Positions 1-6,402 of a stretch of DNA of 8,575 nucleotides are shown in pieces. Origin of the DNA: Streptococcaceae bacterium (GTDB taxonomy: Bacteria; Bacillota; Bacilli; Lactobacillales; Streptococcaceae); NCBI GenBank assembly GCA_902836505.1, contig CADFQU010000028.1, forward strand, positions 1-8,575, in the 5' to 3' direction. The position numbers were made by a program, and so were the translations under genes. The stretch's first letter is position 1. Each line of letters opens with the position of its first letter. The notes beneath the pieces were generated by a model. It did no database searches. It saw only the letters and a program-made list of their open reading frames with translations, and was not told the origin of the DNA.

Positions 1-24
1 GCTCGACAATCCAAAGACAATTGA
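1..24 (+). other. possible 3' end of an upstream coding region
   Basis: Reading from base 1 gives seven codons (ARQSKDN) and then TGA at 22-24, and the terminator stem begins at base 25. A gene ending immediately before its terminator would look like this. Seven codons are too few to identify a family, and the stop could be chance. The second frame runs on through the terminator to a TAA near base 60 and is less likely. Confidence 0.25.
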
Positions 25-55
25 GAGGCTAGGACTTTTGTCCCAGCCTCTTTTT
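25..55 (+). terminator. rho-independent terminator of the upstream transcription unit
   Basis: GAGGCT (25-30) pairs with AGCCTC (45-50), and GGAC (32-35) pairs with GTCC (40-43). There is one A/C mismatch between the two stem segments and a TTTT loop, and TTTTT follows the stem directly. This strong stem and U-tract on the + strand isolates the SNF2 gene from whatever lies upstream. Hairpins built on GGCTGGGAC / GTCCCAGCC are familiar at gene ends in streptococci. Confidence 0.88.
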
Positions 56-84
56 GAATAAAAAAAGAAAAGTGGGCTTAGATG

Positions 85-116
85 ATTGTAAAATGAGGCA
101 TTGAATTCTTTACAAT
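85..116. repeat. 8-bp inverted repeat upstream of the SNF2 promoter
   Basis: ATTGTAAA at 85-92 is repeated in inverted form as TTTACAAT at 109-116, with 16 bases between. It lies between the upstream terminator and the extended -10 box at 150-158. It could be an operator for an unidentified repressor or a weak hairpin. In an AT-rich intergenic stretch it could also be chance. It does not match the streptococcal operators I can recall (Cop box, AdcR, PerR, CtsR). Confidence 0.3.
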
Positions 117-149
117 TCTTTGTCTTCTTTTTCTATTTTAGAGGGGATA

Positions 150-158
150 TGTTATAAT
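150..158 (+). promoter_or_regulatory. extended -10 promoter for the SNF2-family gene
   Basis: TGTTATAAT combines a perfect TATAAT at 153-158 with the TG dinucleotide one base upstream. Such extended -10 elements are common in streptococci and can work without a good -35. The 17-bp position upstream (130-135, TTTCTA) is a poor -35. Transcription would start near 165, giving a leader of about 20 bases that contains the ribosome site at 173-179. Confidence 0.75.
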
Positions 159-184
159 AAAGAGATAAACATAAGGTGGTAAAT

Positions 185-3100
185 ATGGCAAAATTAATTC
201 CTGGGAAAATCCGTTCAGAAGGAATCCTTCTCTATGAAAACGGCAAAGTAACCCTACAGGAAATGAAAAATCAGTACCTCTATTTCAGAATTGACAATGA
301 CTCCCTCCGATATAGCCTGGATGATCAAGCAATTTTTTGTAGTTGTGATTTTTTCCAGAAGAAAAAATTCTGTGTGCATTTAGCTGCGGGTGAAGCCTTT
401 TTAAAAAATGATGAAGAAGGAAAAGAACTCTTGCTTGGTTTGGAGCAAGATGCAACAGAAAGTCAAGAAACAAAGGAAAAAGTATCTTTTGGAAGTCTGT
501 TTTTAGATCAAGTCCTTCCAAAAATTGAAAGCAAAGAGGTCCGTTTTGGTCTCTCAGCAACCGGTCATGTGGACGACTATTCTGGTCAGTTTTTGTGGAC
601 CCTTCGTATCTATCGCAGACCGGATGAGAGAACGTATGTAGTGCGGGATGTTGTGGCTTTTTTGCAAGCTATCAGAAAACAGTCCCATTTTGCGATTGGG
701 AAAAGTTATTATGAGCCGATTTCCTATGCGGCCTTTGACCCTGAAAGTCGCGCCTTGATACGATTCTTAGAAGGGTTATTATCGGGGGACACGGTACATG
801 ATGCTCTATTCTTTCCAAATGGAGGCCGTCACCTTTACTTTCCAATGAGCTTCTTTGAAGAGGCTGTGCAATTATTGATGGATTTACCGTCCTTTACCCT
901 TGAAGTCGGGATGGATACCTATCAGGAAGTTTTCTTTCAAGAACTCCAGGAAGATTCAGGCTTGTTTTCTTTCCAAGTCGTGGAAATGAAGGAGTTTATC
1001 GAACTACAGGTCCAAGTGTCTTCCTATAAAATGGTGGAAGGTCGCTTTCTTTTGGCAAATGGCCATTTCTACCAAATCTCGCCCCTTCAAAAGATTTTGA
1101 TTGAGGCGGTTCAGAGTTTACCCCTATCCAGTGATCAGAAGAGACATGTTCAGTTTGATTTGTCGGATCAGACCAAATTGACCTATAGCTTAGAGCAATT
1201 CAGGGAAATTGGTGAGGTGAAAGCACCAAGTAACTTCTATATCCATGATTTTCAACCTCACTTCACCTTCGATTTATCTGAACAGGGAGAAGTGTTGTTA
1301 GAAGTAGCCTTTGTCTACGAGGACCGTATCGTTCGTTCTGAGCAAGATCTCAAGGATCTGCCTTATTCCAGTAACTTTGATAAGGAACGTATGGTTTTTG
1401 AAACCATTTTGGCAGCTGGTTTTACCAATCACTTTCAGACCAAACGGTCTTCTCTACTTCCTAAACAAATCTATCCTTTCTTTCAGCAGACCATTCCATT
1501 ATTTGAACAACTAGGAGAGGTAGAAGTTTCGGAGAAATTGTTGGATTTGTATCAGGTGGAGAAGCCCAAGATTGACATTCAAACCAGTGGACGACTGCTT
1601 GAAATTGGTTTTGAATTTGACTCCATTGATCCCTCTGAAGTTGACCAAGTCATGAGTGCCTTAATCGAGAAGAATGACTATTATATCAGTCAAACAGGAA
1701 AGGTCCTTATCTTTGATGAAGAAACCAAGCGGATCAGTCAGACCTTATTGAATCTTCGTGCAAAGAAGACAAAGACAGGGCAGTTGCAAACCAATCGCAT
1801 TGCAGCTTTCCAGCTCTCCCAGTTATTTGAGACGGCTGACAATGTCCAATTTTCTGAAGAGTTTCGTCATTTGGCTCATGATTTGATTCATCCAGAGCAA
1901 TTTCCATTAGGTAAGCTGCAAGTAACAGCTAAACTACGAGATTATCAGGAACTAGGAGTCCGCTGGCTATCCATGCTTAATCACTACGGTTTTGGGGGGA
2001 TTTTGGCAGATGATATGGGACTTGGAAAGACACTCCAGACTATTGCCTTTCTCTCGAGTGTTGTGACAGCAGATTCTAAGATTTTGATCTTAGCTCCATC
2101 TAGTTTAATCTATAATTGGAAAGAGGAGTTCGAAAAGTTCGCCCCACAAATGAAAGTGGAGGTCATTTATGGCCTCAAAGCAAGTCGCGACGAGATTATT
2201 GCAAGCAATCCTCAGGTAGCGATTACCAGTTATGCTTCCTTCCGTCAGGACGTAGAGCAATACGAAAAAAATCAGTACCAATACTTAATCTTGGATGAAG
2301 CGCAGGTCATGAAAAATTCCCAAACCAAGATTGCTCAATACTTACGGAAATTCGATGTTCCTCATACTTTTGCTTTGTCGGGAACACCAATAGAAAACCA
2401 TGTGGAGGAACTCTGGTCGATTTTCCAAATTGTTCTTCCTGGTTTATTTCCCGGTAAAAAAGAATTTAAACAATTGAGTCCAGAGACCATTTCTCACTAC
2501 GTCAAGCCTTTTATCATGAGACGGAAAAAAAGTGAAGTCTTGCAGGAACTTCCGGATCTGATAGAGATGACCTATAAGAATGAATTGGCTGACGATCAAA
2601 AAACAATCTATTTGGCTCAGTTGAAGCAAATGCAAGATCGTATTCTAAGCTCTTCTGAAGAGGAACTTAATCGCAGTAAGATGGAAATCTTATCAGGCTT
2701 GATGCGTCTTCGTCAGATTTGTGATACGCCATCCCTCTTTTTAGAGGACTATGCTGGAGAAAGTGGGAAGCTAGATAGCCTTCGACAACTGCTAGAACAT
2801 ATAAAAGATGGCAAACAACGGGTTTTGATTTTCTCACAATTTAAATGGATGTTAGATATCATTGAAAAAGAGTTGGATGCTCTGAAGATGACTTCTTTTA
2901 AAATTACAGGATCTACGCCAGCTAATGAACGCCAAGACATGACCAATGCCTTTAACTCTGGTCAAGGGGATGCCTTTCTCATTTCCTTGAAAGCAGGTGG
3001 AGTTGGTTTGAATTTGACAGGTGCGGACACGGTTATTCTAGTTGACCTATGGTGGAACCCTGCAGTAGAAGATCAAGCAATTGGCCGTGCCCATCGAATG

Positions 3101-3280
3101 GGACAAGATAAGAATGTTGAGGTCTACCGGATGATCACTCGAGGGACCATCGAAGAAAAAATACAAGAGCTCCAGACCAGCAAACGTCATTTAGTTTCTA
3201 CCATATTAGATGGTACCGACACGCGCTCTAGTCTTTCTATTGAAGAAATTCGGGAAATTTTAGGTATTTCGGTGGAATAA
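185..3280 (+). CDS. SNF2-family DNA-dependent ATPase with SWIM zinc finger
   Basis: A 1031-residue cytoplasmic protein of the bacterial SNF2 (DEAD/H helicase-like) family. These use ATP to translocate on DNA and remodel protein-DNA complexes. An N-terminal SWIM-type finger (CxC...CxH: C52, C54, C63, H65) is followed by a long poorly recognisable region to about residue 575, presumably the bacterial SNF2-associated domain. The two RecA-like lobes then show a Q-type motif (LRDYQ, 584-588), Walker A (DDMGLGKT, Lys615), motif II DEAQ (704-707), motif III SGTP (732-735), motif IV (VLIFSQF, 880-886), motif V (KAGGVGLNL, 936-944) and motif VI QAIGRAHRMGQ (964-974). All catalytic motifs look intact. 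The ATG at 185 is chosen over a GTG at 176 because AAGGTGG (173-179) lies 5 bases before the ATG and overlaps the GTG. The gene appears monocistronic with its own promoter. Its physiological target is not evident; the family is often annotated as RapA/SNF2-like without experimental proof. Confidence 0.94.
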   Translation: MAKLIPGKIRSEGILLYENGKVTLQEMKNQYLYFRIDNDSLRYSLDDQAIFCSCDFFQKKKFCVHLAAGEAFLKNDEEGKELLLGLEQDATESQETKEKVSFGSLFLDQVLPKIESKEVRFGLSATGHVDDYSGQFLWTLRIYRRPDERTYVVRDVVAFLQAIRKQSHFAIGKSYYEPISYAAFDPESRALIRFLEGLLSGDTVHDALFFPNGGRHLYFPMSFFEEAVQLLMDLPSFTLEVGMDTYQEVFFQELQEDSGLFSFQVVEMKEFIELQVQVSSYKMVEGRFLLANGHFYQISPLQKILIEAVQSLPLSSDQKRHVQFDLSDQTKLTYSLEQFREIGEVKAPSNFYIHDFQPHFTFDLSEQGEVLLEVAFVYEDRIVRSEQDLKDLPYSSNFDKERMVFETILAAGFTNHFQTKRSSLLPKQIYPFFQQTIPLFEQLGEVEVSEKLLDLYQVEKPKIDIQTSGRLLEIGFEFDSIDPSEVDQVMSALIEKNDYYISQTGKVLIFDEETKRISQTLLNLRAKKTKTGQLQTNRIAAFQLSQLFETADNVQFSEEFRHLAHDLIHPEQFPLGKLQVTAKLRDYQELGVRWLSMLNHYGFGGILADDMGLGKTLQTIAFLSSVVTADSKILILAPSSLIYNWKEEFEKFAPQMKVEVIYGLKASRDEIIASNPQVAITSYASFRQDVEQYEKNQYQYLILDEAQVMKNSQTKIAQYLRKFDVPHTFALSGTPIENHVEELWSIFQIVLPGLFPGKKEFKQLSPETISHYVKPFIMRRKKSEVLQELPDLIEMTYKNELADDQKTIYLAQLKQMQDRILSSSEEELNRSKMEILSGLMRLRQICDTPSLFLEDYAGESGKLDSLRQLLEHIKDGKQRVLIFSQFKWMLDIIEKELDALKMTSFKITGSTPANERQDMTNAFNSGQGDAFLISLKAGGVGLNLTGADTVILVDLWWNPAVEDQAIGRAHRMGQDKNVEVYRMITRGTIEEKIQELQTSKRHLVSTILDGTDTRSSLSIEEIREILGISVE

Positions 3281-3281
3281 C

Positions 3282-3309
3282 TTGAAAAATAAAATGAATA
3301 GTTTATAAT
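3282..3309 (+). promoter_or_regulatory. sigma-A-type promoter of the murC operon
   Basis: TTGAAA (3282-3287) and a perfect TATAAT (3304-3309) are 16 bases apart. The -35 begins one base after the stop codon of the SNF2 gene, and no terminator is seen between them. Transcription would start near 3316, about 22 bases before the ATG at 3338. This is the only good promoter found upstream of murC, so it probably drives the unknown gene, murC and the two acetyltransferase genes. Confidence 0.8.
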
Positions 3310-3337
3310 TAATGAAGTGTCGAAAGGAAGAAGAAGG

Positions 3338-3859
3338 ATGACGGATAAGCATTTCCCACAAGTAGCAGATGATGAAATCATGCTAACTCAAATGCCCCAT
3401 ATGAATTTATATGATGACGGGGACTTCATTAGTAATATTCTTGGAGAGTATACAGATAAAAATTATTTAGAATGGGAGCCGATTGCTACTGGAAAGACTG
3501 CAGAGCAGCCCTATCAGAAATCCCTTCAAAAGTCTCTTCAAAAACCATTTGAAGTGCCCAAGTCAAGAAGGCAGCCAATGGCTCCGGATTTCAAGGAACC
3601 TGTTGATAAAAAGAGCCCGGCAAATCGCTACGCAGAAGAGGCGCGTGAAGCAGCGCGAGCTGATTTGAAAAAGAAGCGAACGGCTCCTTATTTAACAGCA
3701 GATATCGCCTCTAAACCCAATCGGAAAAAATTCACCCCTTCTTTCATGCCAAAAGTGAAGCCAACAGCTCCTTTTCAAAAAGAAAATTCAGGTGAATTAA
3801 TCAAATATGGCGAGCGACTGAAACAAGAGCAATTGATTCTTTTAGAGGAGGAAGAGTAA
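3338..3859 (+). CDS. uncharacterised charged protein upstream of murC, possibly truncated by an in-frame stop
   Basis: A 173-residue protein of a family I cannot name. It has no signal peptide or membrane segment. The first 50 residues are acidic and mildly hydrophobic (QVADDEIMLTQMPHMNLYDD). The rest is rich in Lys, Arg, Pro and Gln and looks largely disordered, with a short repeat KSLQ-KSLQ-KPF (about 3518-3550), an Ala/Arg/Glu helix-like stretch (RYAEEAREAARADLKKK) and a run of acidic residues (LLEEEE) just before the stop. ATG 3338 is preferred to the GTG at 3317 because AAAGGA (3323-3328) precedes it at 9 bases, while the GTG has no ribosome site. It is the first gene after the promoter at 3282-3309. 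Beyond the TAA (3857-3859) the same frame stays open for 48 more codons, so the product may once have been, or may sometimes be, 222 residues long. A cytoplasmic role linked to cell-wall synthesis is only a guess from its position. Confidence 0.75.
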   Translation: MTDKHFPQVADDEIMLTQMPHMNLYDDGDFISNILGEYTDKNYLEWEPIATGKTAEQPYQKSLQKSLQKPFEVPKSRRQPMAPDFKEPVDKKSPANRYAEEAREAARADLKKKRTAPYLTADIASKPNRKKFTPSFMPKVKPTAPFQKENSGELIKYGERLKQEQLILLEEEE

Positions 3860-4006
3860 CTTCCGGTTCAAGAGTCCCACCAAGAAGAAAATCCAAAGAA
3901 GAATAATTATGATTTCTTGAAAAAGAGTCAAATCTATAACAAGGATCATCAAAACATCCAAACGAGACCCATTAAACAAGAACTCGATGTGACCAATCTG
4001 GACTAG
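3860..4006 (+). other. in-frame open extension after the stop of the unknown gene (probable lost C-terminus)
   Basis: In the exact frame of the preceding gene, 48 sense codons follow the TAA and end at TAG 4004-4006. The translation begins LPVQESHQEENPKK, passes through NYDFLKKSQIYN and ends [10 protein letters not shown], with the same Lys/Gln/Asn/Glu-rich character as the upstream protein. The other two + frames close after about 14 and 20 codons over this stretch. The first A of the stop is not fixed, but a CAA to TAA transition would explain it with one base change. There is no start codon in this frame with a ribosome site, so it is not an independent gene. No promoter or hairpin was found in this 147-base piece. 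Whether it is translated is unknown. Confidence 0.6.
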
Positions 4007-4020
4007 CAGGAGGAGAAACT

Positions 4021-5355
4021 ATGTCAAAAACATTTCATTTTATCGGAATAAAAGGAGCAGGTATGAGCGCCTTGGCTCTGATGCTCCATCAGATGGGACA
4101 CACTGTACAAGGATCTGATGTGGAGAAATACTACTTTACACAAAGAGGTTTAGAGCAGGCAGGGATTACCATTTTACCATTCAGTGAAGAAAATCTTACC
4201 GGTGATCAAATCTTGATCGCAGGGAATGCGTTTAAACCTGAAAATAATGTAGAGATTGCTTATGCAGATGCTCAAGGCTACACCTATCAACGCTACCATG
4301 AATTCTTGGGTGAATTTATGCGTGATTTTGTCAGCATGGGAGTAGCAGGAGCTCACGGGAAAACTTCTACTACAGGGATTTTGTCCCATGTCTTGTCTAA
4401 TATCACAGATACTAGCTATTTGATTGGTGATGGAACTGGCCGTGGTTCCAAAGGTGCTAAGTACTTTGTCTTTGAATCAGACGAGTACGAACGTCACTTT
4501 ATGCCTTACCACCCAGAGTATTCGATTATCACCAATATTGATTTTGACCATCCTGACTACTTTACTGGCCTAGAAGATGTCTTTAATGCCTTCAATGATT
4601 ATGCCAAACAAATCTCCAAAGCCTTGTTCATCTATGGGGAAGATCCTGAGCTTCGTCGGATTACAGCTAATGCCCCAATCTATTACTATGGCTTTGAAGA
4701 AGAGGGCAATGATTTTGTAGCCAGTGATCTCTTGCGTTCTACTACTGGATCAACCTTTAGTGTTCACTTCCGTGGAGAAGATTTGGGACAATTTCAAATT
4801 CCATCCTTTGGACGTCACAATATCATGAATGCTACAGCGGTCGTTGGTTTGCTTTATATCGCTGGCTTCGATCTTGATTTAGTTCGGGAACACTTAAAAA
4901 CATTTGGCGGGGTCAAACGTCGCTTTACAGAAAAGATTGTCAACGATACCGTCATCATTGATGACTTTGCCCACCATCCAACTGAAATCATTGCTACTTT
5001 GGATGCGGCACGTCAAAAGTATCCAAGTAAGGAAATCGTAGCGGTCTTCCAACCTCATACCTTTACTCGGACGATTGCTCTCTTGGATGAATTTGCGGAT
5101 GCCTTGAACCAGGCCGATGCAGTTTACTTGGCACAGATTTATGGATCAGCCCGTGAAGTGGATCATGGGGATGTAAAAGTGGAAGATCTAGAAGCGAAAA
5201 TCATCAAGAAATCAGGTGTGATTACAGCTGAAAACGTTTCTCCACTCTTGGATCATGACAATGCTGTCTATGTCTTCATGGGAGCAGGAGATATCCAGAC
5301 CTATGAATATTCATTTGAACGTTTACTTGGGAACTTGACCAATAACGTTCAATAA
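4021..5355 (+). CDS. murC: UDP-N-acetylmuramate--L-alanine ligase MurC
   Basis: MurC is the cytoplasmic ATP-dependent ligase that joins L-alanine to UDP-MurNAc, the first step in building the peptidoglycan stem peptide. At 444 residues it has the normal Gram-positive length and is complete. The N-terminal UDP-binding domain opens with the glycine-rich [12 protein letters not shown] (8-19). The ATP loop GAHGKTSTT is at 110-118, and the central domain carries [10 protein letters not shown] (151-160) and [11 protein letters not shown] (171-181). Later Mur-ligase motifs are [11 protein letters not shown] (263-273), RRFTEK (300-305), DDFAHHPTE (314-322) and [10 protein letters not shown] strong AGGAGGAG (4008-4015) lies 5 bases before the ATG. 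The gene is separate from the other mur genes. It is followed after 9 bases by an acetyltransferase gene whose ribosome site overlaps the murC stop, so they are co-transcribed. Phosphorylation of MurC by the StkP kinase has been reported in pneumococcus; nothing here tests that. Confidence 0.98.
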   Translation: MSKTFHFIGIKGAGMSALALMLHQMGHTVQGSDVEKYYFTQRGLEQAGITILPFSEENLTGDQILIAGNAFKPENNVEIAYADAQGYTYQRYHEFLGEFMRDFVSMGVAGAHGKTSTTGILSHVLSNITDTSYLIGDGTGRGSKGAKYFVFESDEYERHFMPYHPEYSIITNIDFDHPDYFTGLEDVFNAFNDYAKQISKALFIYGEDPELRRITANAPIYYYGFEEEGNDFVASDLLRSTTGSTFSVHFRGEDLGQFQIPSFGRHNIMNATAVVGLLYIAGFDLDLVREHLKTFGGVKRRFTEKIVNDTVIIDDFAHHPTEIIATLDAARQKYPSKEIVAVFQPHTFTRTIALLDEFADALNQADAVYLAQIYGSAREVDHGDVKVEDLEAKIIKKSGVITAENVSPLLDHDNAVYVFMGAGDIQTYEYSFERLLGNLTNNVQ

Positions 5356-5364
5356 GGAGATACC

Positions 5365-5793
5365 ATGCAACCAAACCTTAGGATTCGGTTTGCTAAAGAA
5401 ATTGATTGGGATGAGATCGAACAGATCACGTCCCAAAATTTTTCTTTTCAAAGTGCTAAACGACAAGAACTGAACGGATTCAGGACCCTGGTCTTGGAAT
5501 TTGAAGAGCAAGTGATTGGGAGTTGCCTGATTCAAACAGAGGATCAGCTCGAAAATCCCTCTTTAAAATTATTGTGGTTGGAAATTCTTCCAGACTTTAG
5601 AAAACAAGGTTTTGGTACCTTGTTACTGGCCTCACTCAAGTCTCTTGTAGCTCAAGAATCCTTGTTAGGAATTCATGTGCTCTGCCAGGAAGAACTGATT
5701 CCGTATTTTGAAATGAATGATTTCCAACTAGAGATAGGGGATAACGAAGCAGGAGTTGAGGGCTATCAACTAAGTTGGTGCCTGTCCCTATAG
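5365..5793 (+). CDS. GNAT-family N-acetyltransferase (first of two)
   Basis: A 142-residue single-domain GNAT protein, predicted to move an acetyl group from acetyl-CoA to an unknown amine. The central beta-strand LKLLWLEILPDF (68-78) is followed by the pyrophosphate-binding loop RKQGFGTLL (79-87), which fits the Q/R-x-x-G-x-G/A rule, and then by the usual helix. Near the end LIPYFEMNDFQ (111-121) corresponds to the C-terminal YxxxGF-like segment, though it is less canonical than in the next gene. AAGGAGA (5354-5360) overlaps the murC stop codon and sits 4 bases before the ATG, which favours translational coupling to murC. The substrate cannot be deduced. It is only distantly similar to the neighbouring GNAT, so the pair does not look like a recent duplication. 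Confidence 0.88.
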   Translation: MQPNLRIRFAKEIDWDEIEQITSQNFSFQSAKRQELNGFRTLVLEFEEQVIGSCLIQTEDQLENPSLKLLWLEILPDFRKQGFGTLLLASLKSLVAQESLLGIHVLCQEELIPYFEMNDFQLEIGDNEAGVEGYQLSWCLSL

Positions 5794-5805
5794 AAAGGAA
5801 GAAAA

Positions 5806-6303
5806 ATGAACATTCGTCGTGCAACTATTGATGATTTAGAAGCCATTCTTGCCATTGAACTGGAAAATTTTAGTCCAGAAGAAGCAATAGATGAGACAGT
5901 GCTTGCCAAACATATCGAATCGTTTCATAATAGCTTTTTAGTGGCTGAAAAGGATGGCCAGCTCCTAGGCTATCTAGAAGGACCAGTTACTCAAAAGAGA
6001 TATGTGGATGACCGTTCTTTTACAGTGGATGTAAGGGATGAGTCGCATCTACCAGGAGGTTTTATTACCATTACAAGTCTTTCGATAGCTCAGTCTGCAC
6101 AAGGCTTAGGGGTTGGGAAAGCCCTGCTTGAGACCATGAAGAGGGTTGCTTTAGAAGAAGGACGGGAAGGGGTCAGTCTGACCTGTCATGATTACTTGAT
6201 TGAGTATTATGAAAGGAACGGCTTTGTAAACGAAGGTCGCTCGGCCTCTAACTATGCTGGGGAAGTCTGGTACGATTTAGTATGGGAGGTCCCCATCAAG
6301 TAA
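5806..6303 (+). CDS. GNAT-family N-acetyltransferase, aralkylamine acetyltransferase-like (second of two)
   Basis: A 165-residue GNAT protein that looks complete. The acetyl-CoA loop is QGLGVGKALL (99-108), preceded by the strand FITITSLSIA (86-95). The segment SLTCHDYLIEYYERNGF (124-140), followed by VNEGRSASNYAGEVWYDL (141-158), resembles the bacterial homologues of arylalkylamine (serotonin-type) N-acetyltransferases, which carry LTCHxxLIxFYExxGFxNEG and a terminal VWYDM-like strand. The substrate is therefore perhaps a small aromatic amine or polyamine, but this is inference. AAAGGAAG (5794-5801) precedes the ATG by 4 bases, starting directly after the stop of the previous gene; the gap between the two genes is 12 bases. 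It is the last gene of the operon, being followed by the terminator at 6310-6350. Confidence 0.93.
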   Translation: MNIRRATIDDLEAILAIELENFSPEEAIDETVLAKHIESFHNSFLVAEKDGQLLGYLEGPVTQKRYVDDRSFTVDVRDESHLPGGFITITSLSIAQSAQGLGVGKALLETMKRVALEEGREGVSLTCHDYLIEYYERNGFVNEGRSASNYAGEVWYDLVWEVPIK

Positions 6304-6309
6304 GTAATT

Positions 6310-6350
6310 AATAGGAATTGAGGCCCTCAAGCCTCGTTCCTATTGCTTTT
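6310..6350 (+). terminator. rho-independent terminator of the murC operon
   Basis: AATAGGAA (6310-6317) pairs with TTCCTATT (6337-6344), and GAGGC (6320-6324) pairs with GCCTC (6331-6335). A small internal loop separates the two stem segments and the apical loop has six bases. The following GCTTTTC is a modest U-tract, so some readthrough into mltG is possible. It begins seven bases after the second acetyltransferase gene. Confidence 0.82.
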
Positions 6351-6371
6351 CTATCCCTTTTAAGATATAAT
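6343..6371 (+). promoter_or_regulatory. promoter of mltG
   Basis: TTGCTT (6343-6348) and a perfect TATAAT (6366-6371) are 17 bases apart. The -35 shares bases with the 3' arm and U-tract of the preceding terminator. The predicted start of transcription is near 6378. That leaves only about four bases before the ATG at 6382 but about 25 before the TTG at 6403, which helps to decide the start of mltG. Confidence 0.72.
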
Positions 6372-6386
6372 ATTAAGGATTATGAC

Positions 6387-6394
6387 AAGGGGGG
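6387..6394 (+). promoter_or_regulatory. mltG: ribosome binding site that fixes the mltG start
   Basis: AAGGGGGG at 6387-6394 is a Shine-Dalgarno-like purine run that ends 8 bases before the TTG at 6403. It lies downstream of the alternative ATG (6382-6384) and so cannot serve it. The ATG has only AAGGA at 6375-6379, two bases away, which is too close and falls at the predicted transcription start. Confidence 0.7.
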
Positions 6395-6402
6395 TCAAGT
6401 AT

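Noticed and set aside
176..184. GTG at 176 as start of the SNF2 gene
   Set aside because: It lies inside the AAGGTGG ribosome site (173-179), which is properly spaced for ATG 185; the GTG has no site of its own.
285..560. Antisense open frame of about 90 codons within the SNF2 gene
   Set aside because: No ribosome site, no recognisable protein, and it mirrors a well-supported gene. The same holds for the minus-strand frames at 2444-2635, 2749-2946, 4174-4389, 5323-5535, 7504-7692 and 7589-7816.
1311..1514. + strand out-of-frame ORF within the SNF2 gene
   Set aside because: Lies wholly in the coding sequence of a gene with intact motifs and has no ribosome site; the same applies to 2116-2298 and 3483-3668.
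3317..3337. GTG at 3317 as start of the unknown gene
   Set aside because: No Shine-Dalgarno sequence upstream and it lies at the expected transcription start; ATG 3338 has AAAGGA at 9 bases.
3845..3862. prfB-like programmed frameshift at the internal AGAGGAGG and TAAC
   Set aside because: There is no slippery codon before the stop, and the +1 frame closes after about 20 codons; only same-frame readthrough would yield the 48-codon tail.
3917..3940. TTGAAA and TATAAC as a murC-specific promoter
   Set aside because: The spacing is only 12 bases, too short for a sigma-A-type promoter.
5229..5242. cre-like sequence TGAAAACGTTTCTC in murC
   Set aside because: Only the left half fits the CcpA consensus, and it is deep inside the murC coding region far from a promoter.
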